DNA of 5,013 nucleotides from contig JANLIO010000015.1 of NCBI GenBank assembly GCA_024654265.1, forward strand, positions 1 through 5,013. Direction: 5' to 3'. Positions 1 to 4,895 of the stretch are shown piece after piece. This stretch comes from a bacterium. GTDB taxonomy: Bacteria; Patescibacteriota; Patescibacteriia; 2-12-FULL-60-25. The position numbers were made by a program, and so were the translations under genes. How positions within the stretch are numbered: position 1 is the first letter of the stretch; each line of letters starts with the position of its first letter. The notes beneath the pieces are model-generated. The model did not search any database. It had not been told where the DNA came from and worked only from the letters and a program-made list of their open reading frames with translations.

Positions 1-69
1 TCGCCTGCCTGTTTGAGTGATCAAGCGATAGCGTTGAACGAGTTCAGCCGACCCCCAACATCTTTTTTG

Positions 70-100
70 TGTCACTTTTGTGATGTGACAAAAAGTGACA
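70..100. promoter_or_regulatory. Clustered TGTCAC/GTGACA motifs forming an inverted repeat
   Basis: A 10-bp perfect inverted repeat (TGTCACTTTT at 70-79, AAAAGTGACA at 91-100) encloses 11 bp that contain a further GTGACA at 85-90. The three copies of the six-base motif are therefore one forward and two reversed, and the two reversed copies are exactly 10 bp apart, about one helical turn. This looks more like an operator for a DNA-binding protein than a terminator: no T-run follows the stem on either strand (T6 precedes it on plus). A weaker 6-bp inverted repeat (CGTTAA/TTAACG, 108-113 and 124-129) lies beside it. A target gene, if any, would be left of the window. No protein is encoded here. 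Confidence 0.35.
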
Positions 101-126
101 TCAAATGCGTTAACTCATCTTATTTA

Positions 127-157
127 ACGGAAGGGGAATGGATTCCTCCGCAATGAC
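127..157 (-). repeat. Relic of the GTCATC...GGATCC repeat family
   Basis: On the minus strand this reads GTCATTGCGGAGGAATCC followed by ATTCCCCTTCCGT. The opening GTCAT, the GGAGGAATCC ending and the trailing CCTTCCGT (which leads into the next unit elsewhere in the window) match the array grammar, but the palindromic core is missing. It begins 5 bp after the stop codon of the Wzz-like gene. It looks like a unit shortened by internal deletion and followed by a truncated neighbour. Confidence 0.5.
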
Positions 158-162
158 AAAAA

Positions 163-765
163 CTATCCTTTTACCCTCCCCAAGACCCACACGGAGCTGG
201 CTAAAAATCCGAGAACGGCTCCAAAGAGCCCATTTCTCATAAAATCAGGTTTTGCGAAGAATTGAGATGGCAGTGGATCGTCGATGATCTGCACACGAAC
301 CGCATATCCAAAATAATTGGGCGCTTGATTGGCAATCTCCTGTGCAACGCGGATCGCGATATTTGTCGCTTGTTCGCGAGACGTATGATAGGCAATCACG
401 CTCATCACACCGGTTCCCGCTGAAACCTGCGTCTCAATCGTATTCTGCCAAAGAGTACGGCGCTTAATTTCATCTTCTGGAAAATACGATTTATCAACGG
501 ATGTATCTGCGACAACAGCATTATAAAAACTTGTTGTTAAAATAACTTGACCTAGGTTTTGTGCAATGCGCTCCGTTGATTTCACAGCGGTGTACGGATC
601 GACTCCTGTCACATTTGTCTGTGTGATCAAAAGCCGAACAGTTGAAGAATATTTCAACGGCTGAAGTAATGAAAAACCAACCGCAAGAACAACCCCAGCT
701 AACGTCACCAATGTCACGTAGCGCCAGGAACGAATGTAAATGTGTGCGAGATTTGGAGAGGACAT
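163..765 (-). CDS. Wzz/YveK-type polysaccharide chain-length determinant protein (no kinase domain)
   Basis: This 200-residue protein has the layout of the Wzz/YveK (polysaccharide co-polymerase) family. A short cytoplasmic N-terminus leads into a membrane helix at about residues 16-36. An extracytoplasmic region of about 140 residues follows, starting with the typical KYSSTVRLLI strand and ending in a proline-containing stretch (P164, P166, P173). A second helix lies at about 178-196, with a short basic tail. Family members set the length of O-antigen, capsule or exopolysaccharide chains. There is no Walker A motif or tyrosine-rich tail, so it is a stand-alone form; a kinase partner, if any, would be outside the window. 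The start at 765 leaves the expected short N-terminus before the first helix. The bases upstream are pyrimidine-rich (CTCCTC then A6), so there is no Shine-Dalgarno sequence. No sugar-polymer gene is visible next to it, and a 433-bp repeat-bearing gap separates it from the gene upstream. The family call is fairly sure; the polymer it acts on is unknown. Confidence 0.8.
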   Translation of the reverse strand: MSSPNLAHIYIRSWRYVTLVTLAGVVLAVGFSLLQPLKYSSTVRLLITQTNVTGVDPYTAVKSTERIAQNLGQVILTTSFYNAVVADTSVDKSYFPEDEIKRRTLWQNTIETQVSAGTGVMSVIAYHTSREQATNIAIRVAQEIANQAPNYFGYAVRVQIIDDPLPSQFFAKPDFMRNGLFGAVLGFLASSVWVLGRVKG

Positions 766-778
766 TTTTTTGAGGAGA

Positions 779-820
779 GAATTTAGAATGTGGAATTTAG
801 AATTTGGAATATGAAATATC
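779..820. repeat. A+T-rich tract with 14-bp period
   Basis: Three units of 14 bp follow one another: 779-792 (GAATTTAGAATGTG), 793-806 (GAATTTAGAATTTG, two changes) and a diverged 807-820. The tract lies just upstream of the Wzz-like start codon on the minus strand, so it probably overlaps that gene's promoter, although no clear -10 stands out (TAAATT words on minus are the best candidates). The 11-mer GAATGTGGAAT at 786-796 recurs exactly at 4827-4837 in the equivalent position beside the other array. Confidence 0.6.
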
Positions 821-825
821 TCTTA

Positions 826-974
826 TCATCCCGAAAGCATTCGGGATCTCTTTGTGCCTTCCCGTCATCCCGAGCGCAGTCGAGAGATCCCTTTGTGCCT
901 TCCCGTCATCCCGAAAGCATTCAGGATCCATTTGTGCCTTCCCGTCATCTCGAGCGCAGTCGAGAGATCCCTTT
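826..974 (+). repeat. Tandem duplication of a two-palindrome module (about 80 bp period)
   Basis: Four palindromic units start at 826, 865, 906 and 945. Units 1 and 3 have an ATCCCGAA-AGCA-TTCGGGAT-type core (unit 3 has one change that breaks the stem); units 2 and 4 have a CGAGCGCAGTCGAG core. They are joined by an almost constant 15-bp linker (CTTTGTGCCTTCCCG, at 850-864, 891-905 and, with one change, 930-944). Positions 826-894 and 906-974 agree at 65 of 69 bases, so the two-unit module has been duplicated in tandem. Confidence 0.8.
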
Positions 975-1042
975 TCAAAGAAGATTTGTTTTGAAAAGGG
1001 ATCTCTCCACTCGTCGCAGAGCCTCCTTGGTCGAGATGACGG
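942..1042. repeat. Composite inverted-repeat element
   Basis: The ends are a 12-bp perfect terminal inverted repeat (CCGTCATCTCGA at 942-953, TCGAGATGACGG at 1031-1042). The centre is an 18-bp perfect inverted repeat (962-979 with 990-1007) around a 10-bp loop. The arms differ between these paired parts: the left holds a GCGCAGTC core, the right a longer CACTCGTCGCAGAGCCTCCTTGG-type core. It marks the point where unit orientation in the array changes from plus to minus. It resembles a small palindromic mobile element (MITE- or REP-like), but no transposase and no clear target-site duplication are seen. A run of T does not follow the stem on either strand, so it is not a standard terminator. 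Confidence 0.75.
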
Positions 1043-1053
1043 AACGGAAAGGG

Positions 1054-1073
1054 ATCCCGAAAGCTTTCGGGAT
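1054..1073. repeat. Perfect 20-bp palindrome unit
   Basis: The sequence runs ATCCCGAAAG then its exact reverse complement CTTTCGGGAT. It is the same core type as the units at 826 and 906 but with GCT instead of GCA in the middle, which makes the symmetry perfect, and with its GTCAT lead on the minus strand. It is flanked on both sides by the linker GGAACGGAAAGG (1041-1052 and 1078-1089). Confidence 0.75.
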
Positions 1074-1080
1074 GACGGAA

Positions 1081-1135
1081 CGGAAAGGGGTTCCTCCACA
1101 CGAGGCGAAGCCTCCTTGACCGAGAGACGGATTGA
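1081..1135 (-). repeat. Degenerate terminal unit of the array
   Basis: On the minus strand the unit has the AAGGAGGC core seen in the composite element's right half, here with an internal GAGGCTTCGCCTC hairpin, and ends in GGAGGAACCCC. Its leading part is worn: the expected GTCATCTCGACC is replaced by a variant with an insertion and changes. It closes the array on the side of the HtrA-like gene. Confidence 0.55.
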
Positions 1136-1198
1136 CTTTCGACTCTCTACTTTGCACTGAGTACTTCAATCTTCAAATCTTGTTAAAACTTTAAATAC

Positions 1199-2320
1199 CT
1201 ACTCAATACTTGTAACGATTGATCCGAGTGTTACTGCGATTGTCATCTCTTCACTGTTCCGAAGAATACGTAGAGAGATTTCAGATCCGGATTGAAACTC
1301 AGAAAGACGTTCACCGAGATCGGCTGTCCCGTCTAGAATATCACGTTCTACCTGAAGAATCACGTCTCCTTTTTGAATTCCCGCTTTTAACGCTGGGCTA
1401 TTCTTTGCAATCGAAAGCACAAGTGTGCCTCGCGAAGGTATTGTTCCGCGATCACCATCAATTCGCCACGTCGAAACATCTCGCGCTGTGATGCCAAGGG
1501 AGGCGTGCCGGATTTCATTGAACGAAAGAAGTGATGCAAATGATGATGCGATTGTATTTGACGGAAGAATCTCTGCCGATACTCCGCTCTTTGAAACAAT
1601 ACCTAATAATGTTCCACGTGGATCCCAAAGTGGCGCGCCAATATCTTCAGGTGATGCAAATGCTGTTACAGAAAAACGATGATACGTCATTGCTGATGAT
1701 TGCGAAGCTGGCAACGATGAACTGAGATGAACCGTTCGGAAGATAGCCGGGTTTAGCGCGTGTGCTTCTCGTTCAAGCCATGCTTCTGAGCCTGAAGATA
1801 AAATCTCCACATCGCCAAAAACCGGAGACGACAAATCGCGAGCATCAATTTTTATAAACACGGTTCCGTTTAATGTATCGCGAATCAATCGAGTGGGCGT
1901 ATACGATTTTTCATTGTACCAAAGTGAAAGAGTCTTTGAGTCCATTGCGTCGACTTCATCCGCCATCGCAACAAACCACCCATCGGACGTCAAAGAAACC
2001 GCGCGGCCTAATTCACGCTCCGCGTCCAACGTTCGTGCATCCGGCGTCACTCCACTCGCTTTTCGGTATATGGTCGCGACAGGGCTTGCTCGTTCAACCA
2101 ACGATTTTGGCGGAACAAGATACGGATCTCCTCCCGGTTCTACACGCACAAACACAGGTTCGGTTGTCGTTGTACTCCGTGTATCTGGGTCAGAAGCTCG
2201 GATATCCGTTGTTGATGACGTCGGAAAAATGCGAGCGACAAAACCGCCGGCAACTCCACCGCATACGGATGCGACAAGTAAAATCCAGAGCGTTTCCTTT
2301 TTTATCGATATTTTTTTCAT
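1199..2320 (-). CDS. HtrA/DegP-like membrane-anchored PDZ protein, probable pseudoprotease
   Basis: This 373-residue protein has the HtrA layout: an N-terminal membrane helix (about 11-31), a Ser/Thr-rich linker (about 34-55), a trypsin-like region (about 75-265) and one C-terminal PDZ domain (about 273-368, with the SPALKAGIQKGDVILQV core at 308-324). Family landmarks can be aligned: ERASPVATIY, SDGWFVAMADEVDA where active enzymes have SDGxxxTNxHVVxxA, DTLNGTVFIKIDA for DPxxDLAVLKIDA, and DIGAPLWDPRGTLLGI for NSGGPLxxxxGxxxGI. On this alignment the catalytic His is D121, the Asp is G152 and the Ser is I227, so no triad residue remains. The frame is intact and the PDZ domain well kept, which argues for a maintained non-catalytic protein, perhaps a chaperone, scaffold or peptide-binding sensor outside the membrane; that role is inference. 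It starts 18 bp after the upstream gene stops, and a possible promoter lies in that gap. The stop is TAG, and no intrinsic terminator is visible after it. HtrA-like fold is well supported; lack of activity rests on hand alignment. Confidence 0.85.
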   Translation of the reverse strand: MKKISIKKETLWILLVASVCGGVAGGFVARIFPTSSTTDIRASDPDTRSTTTTEPVFVRVEPGGDPYLVPPKSLVERASPVATIYRKASGVTPDARTLDAERELGRAVSLTSDGWFVAMADEVDAMDSKTLSLWYNEKSYTPTRLIRDTLNGTVFIKIDARDLSSPVFGDVEILSSGSEAWLEREAHALNPAIFRTVHLSSSLPASQSSAMTYHRFSVTAFASPEDIGAPLWDPRGTLLGIVSKSGVSAEILPSNTIASSFASLLSFNEIRHASLGITARDVSTWRIDGDRGTIPSRGTLVLSIAKNSPALKAGIQKGDVILQVERDILDGTADLGERLSEFQSGSEISLRILRNSEEMTIAVTLGSIVTSIE

Positions 2321-2332
2321 GATGATTCTTAC

Positions 2333-2341
2333 AGTATATCA
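2333..2341 (-). promoter_or_regulatory. Candidate extended -10 promoter for the HtrA-like gene
   Basis: The minus strand reads TGATATACT, the same TGNTATACT form as the site in front of the AI-2E-family gene. Its TGA is also the stop codon of the preceding membrane-protein gene. The -10 ends 12 bp before the ATG at 2320, so a start point about 7 nt downstream would give a 5' leader of only about 5-6 nt. No convincing -35 is seen; TTGCGA lies at a too-long 20-bp spacing (2359-2364). It would let the pseudoprotease be expressed apart from the operon. A chance match in A+T-rich DNA cannot be excluded. Confidence 0.35.
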
Positions 2342-3100
2342 AATCCAAGCCGATGTTGTCGCAACCGCAACGAGAATAATCGCAACAGACACTCCTTCGA
2401 TCCATGCCTGACGTCGTGATGGCTTTGGTTCATACAAATATCGACGCACGCGAAGAAGTGCAGAAAGGATGATTGCTGCCAACATTCCCTGTGCCGGCAT
2501 ACGGAGTGGAAGGAAAAGACCGAGGAGCCCAACATGCAAACCGGCAAGCGCACCAACAAACATCCAAATTCGATTCGCCTCTTTTGTTGCACCGGGGTGA
2601 CCGGTTGTTCGAAATAAAATCATGCCAAGCGCCGTCATTCCCGCAAGATGAATCACACGATCACTATGCACGAACGTAAGAAGACCCGTCGACGTTGCTG
2701 ACGCATACCAAATAATGATTGGCACATAGGCGATGTGAAGACGAGACAACCCATGAACAGGATACCGCGTTGGAACGTACGCATGTAAAAATAACATCTC
2801 AAGCGAAAAATAGGATGCGAGCGATGCGATACATGCGACAATCCACAATGCGACCTCGCCCTCAATGAGGAGAAGAGAAAATGCGAGCGACGCAAGAAGA
2901 ATAAATGCTGGCGTCATCTTTTCCATCATGTCCCCCAAATGAACACGTCGCCAACTCATGAGAAACGCCGAGAGTGGGAGCGCGATAACGCCAATCAGCA
3001 CGATGCCCGGATACGACAATGGATGAACCATCTGTTCACGAAAAACAACGACCTCAAGGGCGCCGACAAGAAAAGGGAGAAGTCGAAAAAAAAGAATCAT
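2339..3100 (-). CDS. Polytopic membrane protein of unknown function
   Basis: I do not recognise this 253-residue protein with confidence. It is very hydrophobic, with about eight or nine candidate membrane helices, roughly at residues 2-20, 30-50, 62-79, 82-106, 122-142, 148-164, 178-198, 203-217 and 233-252. Short basic loops (WRRVH at 50-54, RVRRYLYEPKPSRR at 217-230) suggest cytoplasmic faces. There is no ATP-binding motif, signal-peptidase box or recognisable catalytic cluster. Its charged and polar residues, such as FRTTGHPGATKEANR at 163-177, lie in loops. The general look is like uncharacterised polytopic families seen in CPR genomes (DUF5656 is one candidate to test), but that is a guess. 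The start lies 3 bp after the stop of the upstream gene and has no clear Shine-Dalgarno sequence, so translation is probably coupled. Its TGA stop overlaps the TG of a candidate promoter for the HtrA-like gene. That it is a real gene is secure from its length, hydrophobic pattern and place in the operon. Confidence 0.8.
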   Translation of the reverse strand: MILFFRLLPFLVGALEVVVFREQMVHPLSYPGIVLIGVIALPLSAFLMSWRRVHLGDMMEKMTPAFILLASLAFSLLLIEGEVALWIVACIASLASYFSLEMLFLHAYVPTRYPVHGLSRLHIAYVPIIIWYASATSTGLLTFVHSDRVIHLAGMTALGMILFRTTGHPGATKEANRIWMFVGALAGLHVGLLGLFLPLRMPAQGMLAAIILSALLRVRRYLYEPKPSRRQAWIEGVSVAIILVAVATTSAWI

Positions 3101-3103
3101 GCA

Positions 3104-3772
3104 TCATTGGCTCACTTGAATCGTCAAATCCACAGTGCCCTCATTCAGTTGAACGTCGGTGAACGATATTGTTCCGAGACGAAAAACCCATGTTCCAAAA
3201 TCGCGAGAAAATACAGCACCTGCGATTCGCTTCCCTATAATCGGATGAATCGGATATTCCCCGATGTGGATTGAATCAATACGGAATCGCAAACCACCAT
3301 TCTCGACAACCGGAACAAAGAGCCCCTGAAAATCAAAGTGAACTTCACCACGCTGAAGTTGAGATGTAAATTCCAATCCATCTGGCTGTATCGCGACCTG
3401 AAGCACTCGGACGTCCCACCCTGTTTGTCGAATAACGTTGTCGATTTCGCTTCGCATCGCGCCTGTTAGCTCTTTCTCATTTAAAACAAAATGCGTTGGA
3501 CGCTCCCCTGCCTCGATTGATCGCAAGAGTCGCTCCCCGACAAGAACCCGTAAACCCTCTGCATCAATTTTCTTTGGAGCAACGACATGCGACACAACTG
3601 GCGGGTGATACCATCGCGATATAAACGGAACAACAAAAACACCTGTTTTTGCAATGGCAAAAGAAATACTAAATATCACGATCAGAATACTCGTGAGGAA
3701 AATGAGGAACACGGTTAATGCATTTTTCCCAACTTTCGGTTTTAACGTTTGATCCGCGTTCTGTGTTTCCAT
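3104..3772 (-). CDS. Single-pass membrane-anchored protein with a soluble C-terminal domain (YpmS/LmeA-like fold possible)
   Basis: The preferred start at 3772 lies 1 bp after the TAA stop of the AI-2E-family gene and gives 222 residues. The frame stays open upstream to 3877, but that would overlap the AI-2E gene by about 100 bp and add a charged, non-hydrophobic leader. The protein has a polar N-terminus, one membrane helix at about 19-41, and an outer domain of about 180 residues rich in beta-strand-like alternation. FVLNEKELTGAMRSEID (95-111), then GLEFTSQLQRGEVHFDF, then RIDSIHIGEYPIHPIIGKRI (164-183), recalls membrane-anchored lipid-binding-like families such as YpmS (DUF2140) or LmeA/DUF2993, where an 'E-x-L-x-x-x-L/M' helix precedes curved strands. 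That resemblance is impression only. It sits between two polytopic membrane proteins in a tightly packed operon, which suggests an envelope role. No catalytic motif is visible. Confidence 0.75.
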   Translation of the reverse strand: METQNADQTLKPKVGKNALTVFLIFLTSILIVIFSISFAIAKTGVFVVPFISRWYHPPVVSHVVAPKKIDAEGLRVLVGERLLRSIEAGERPTHFVLNEKELTGAMRSEIDNVIRQTGWDVRVLQVAIQPDGLEFTSQLQRGEVHFDFQGLFVPVVENGGLRFRIDSIHIGEYPIHPIIGKRIAGAVFSRDFGTWVFRLGTISFTDVQLNEGTVDLTIQVSQ

Positions 3773-3773
3773 T

Positions 3774-4802
3774 TTATTTTCGATCTCGGGCATAAAATTC
3801 AGATAAGACGACTGACAATGCCGTTGCCGTCGGAATCGCGAGTAAGGCACCAACAACTCCAAATAATTTCGCTCCAATTAAAAGAGCAACAATGCTCACG
3901 AGCGGATTTAGACCAACCACCTTCTGCATCACCTTGGGTACAATGATTTGATTTTCCACTTGCTGGATCACAACGACAAGTGCAAGCGTAAGTAACGCCG
4001 TAAGCGGAGAGATGGTTAATGCAACCAGTATGATCGGAATACCCGCGAGGAATGGACCGAGATACGGGATAAATTCCATGAACCCGGCAAAAAGTGCTAG
4101 GGCTAAAGCTCCATCAAGCCCAAGAGAAATCAAGCCGATAAAATAGAGTGTTGCGATGATCAAACTTAAAACGAGTTGTCCGGAAAGCCATTTCCCAATC
4201 TTTTCTTCCACGTGTGTCAAAAGAGTGACAATAAAATTCTGATATCGTTTTGGAACAAGATTGTGAAATGCGCGAACCGCCTCTTCCTCCTGCACAACCA
4301 TGTAGTACGCCATTACGATCACAAGGACCAACCCGACCAAACCACCAAATACATCTGTCAGTGTTACAAACAATCCGCTTGCCGCTCGACCAATATTATC
4401 TTGCAACGAAGAAATGCTCGAGGAAAAATTCTGCGCCAATCCGTACTGTTGCGTAAACTCTCGAACGCTATCCACGGCAGAAGAAACAAACGTAAGTGAA
4501 TTTCCAATCGTTTGTGAAAGTTGACTAATCTGATTCGTGAGCGTTGGAAGGATGAGAGCAAAAGCCGTTGCGAGAAGACCAAAAAGAAAAAGATAGATCA
4601 GAATCACCATGACGCTCTTTGGAATCTTTCGTTTTGCTCCCCAGCGCACAGCGGGATGCATAAGCGCAGAGAGAAACAATGCAACGACCAAGAGCGCGAT
4701 GACATCACGCACTGACCAAAGCAACCAGAGTGAAGCAATAACACCGAGGACGGTGAGTACGTTCGATATTTTTATTGAGATTGTTCGTTCTTGTGGAGGC
4801 AT
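3774..4802 (-). CDS. AI-2E family transporter (PerM/TqsA/YdiK-like membrane protein)
   Basis: At 342 residues this matches the usual length of the AI-2E (UPF0118) family. Helices lie at about 13-30, 33-50, 64-86, 148-170, 207-228, 230-255, 258-282 and 303-335, with a long soluble segment (about 88-145) between the third and fourth, as is typical. Diagnostic motifs are present: the FMEFIPYLGPFLAGIP stretch (241-256) and QQVENQIIVPKVMQKVVGLNP (280-300), followed by LLIGAKLFGVVGALLAIP (307-324). Members have been linked to export of autoinducer-2 (TqsA) and to sodium/proton exchange, but substrate cannot be read from sequence, and most genomes carry such genes outside quorum sensing. It is the first gene of the cluster. 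The ATG at 4802 lies only 6 bp from a candidate extended -10 and lacks a Shine-Dalgarno sequence, which points to a leaderless message. The TAA stop is 1 bp from the next start. Family membership is secure; the substrate is unknown. Confidence 0.92.
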   Translation of the reverse strand: MPPQERTISIKISNVLTVLGVIASLWLLWSVRDVIALLVVALFLSALMHPAVRWGAKRKIPKSVMVILIYLFLFGLLATAFALILPTLTNQISQLSQTIGNSLTFVSSAVDSVREFTQQYGLAQNFSSSISSLQDNIGRAASGLFVTLTDVFGGLVGLVLVIVMAYYMVVQEEEAVRAFHNLVPKRYQNFIVTLLTHVEEKIGKWLSGQLVLSLIIATLYFIGLISLGLDGALALALFAGFMEFIPYLGPFLAGIPIILVALTISPLTALLTLALVVVIQQVENQIIVPKVMQKVVGLNPLVSIVALLIGAKLFGVVGALLAIPTATALSVVLSEFYARDRK

Positions 4803-4808
4803 GTGCGC

Positions 4809-4817
4809 AGTATAGCA
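4809..4817 (-). promoter_or_regulatory. Candidate extended -10 promoter for the AI-2E-family operon
   Basis: Read on the minus strand the bases are TGCTATACT: an extended -10 (TGN) joined to TATACT, which differs from TATAAT at one position. The ATG at 4802 begins only 6 bp further on, so initiation about 7 nt after the -10 would fall on or next to the start codon and give a leaderless mRNA. The hexamer at the 17-bp spacing (4832-4837, ATTCCA) matches the -35 consensus at only three of six positions, as often seen with extended -10 promoters. The site touches the A+T tract that borders the repeat array. Confidence 0.5.
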
Positions 4818-4842
4818 TTTAGAAGGGAATGTGGAATATATC
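4817..4842. repeat. A+T tract bordering the second array
   Basis: ATTTAGAA (4817-4824) and GAATGTGGAAT (4827-4837), followed by ATATCT, repeat the words of the tract at 779-820. Here too the tract lies between a minus-strand start codon (the AI-2E-family gene) and the first GTCATC unit. Its left end touches the candidate -10 of that gene. Confidence 0.5.
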
Positions 4843-4843
4843 T

Positions 4844-4870
4844 GTCATCCTCGGGTTTAACCCGGGGATC
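4844..4870 (+). repeat. Palindromic unit of a different core type
   Basis: After the usual GTCATCC lead the core is CTCGGGTTTAACCCGGGGATCC. Arms 4847-4857 and 4859-4869 pair at 10 of 11 positions around one base, the exception being a possible G-U pair in RNA. This core (giving DPRVKPEDD-like peptides on the minus strand) resembles palindromes found in many unrelated bacterial genomes, and is not the core type used elsewhere in this window. Confidence 0.6.
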
Positions 4871-4895
4871 CAGAATCAAATAGACTTCTTCATTA

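Larger units (their letters stand above)
766..1198. other. Gene-free interval holding a palindromic repeat array
   Basis: These 433 bp between the Wzz-like and HtrA-like genes hold no credible gene. From left to right they contain a 14-bp-period A+T tract (779-820), four units in plus orientation (826-971), a perfect 18-bp stem (962-1007) shared with the start of three units in minus orientation (998-1135), and a low-complexity stretch (about 1136-1198) with repeated CTTCAA/ACTTT-like words. Several overlapping open frames of 60-120 codons run through the array on both strands, but they encode the repeat itself (for example FGMTG- and SAVERS-type peptides) and have no start signals or protein-like composition. 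No intrinsic terminator for the HtrA-like gene is visible. Confidence 0.75.

Noticed and set aside
1..162. tRNA, riboswitch or small gene at the left edge
   Set aside because: No cloverleaf, riboswitch core or credible open frame could be found; only the TGTCAC cluster and a relic repeat stand out.
962..1007. Intrinsic terminator for the HtrA-like gene
   Set aside because: The stem is strong but no T-run follows on either strand; the T-rich part lies inside the stem, and the site is about 190 bp past the stop codon.
826..1135. CRISPR array
   Set aside because: Spacing is regular in part, but the linkers are nearly identical to each other rather than unique, the units are of several types and both orientations, and no cas gene is present.
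790..1169. Several overlapping open frames of 64-118 codons on both strands between the two genes
   Set aside because: They translate the palindromic repeats, overlap one another in nearly every frame, and have low-complexity repeated peptides and no initiation signals.
1199..2320. Active HtrA/DegP serine protease
   Set aside because: The aligned triad positions are D121, G152 and I227, so catalysis by the usual mechanism is not expected.
1873..2411. Plus-strand open frames of 149 and 172 codons opposite the HtrA-like gene
   Set aside because: They are antisense to a gene with clear family motifs, and their translations show no domain or membrane pattern of their own.
3773..3877. Longer N-terminus for the 222-residue protein
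   Set aside because: It would overlap the AI-2E-family gene by about 100 bp and add a charged stretch with no family-like features; the ATG at 3772 lies 1 bp after that gene's stop.
3774..4802. Quorum-sensing autoinducer-2 exporter
   Set aside because: The family name does not fix the substrate; no luxS or other AI-2 gene is in the window, so only the family is claimed.
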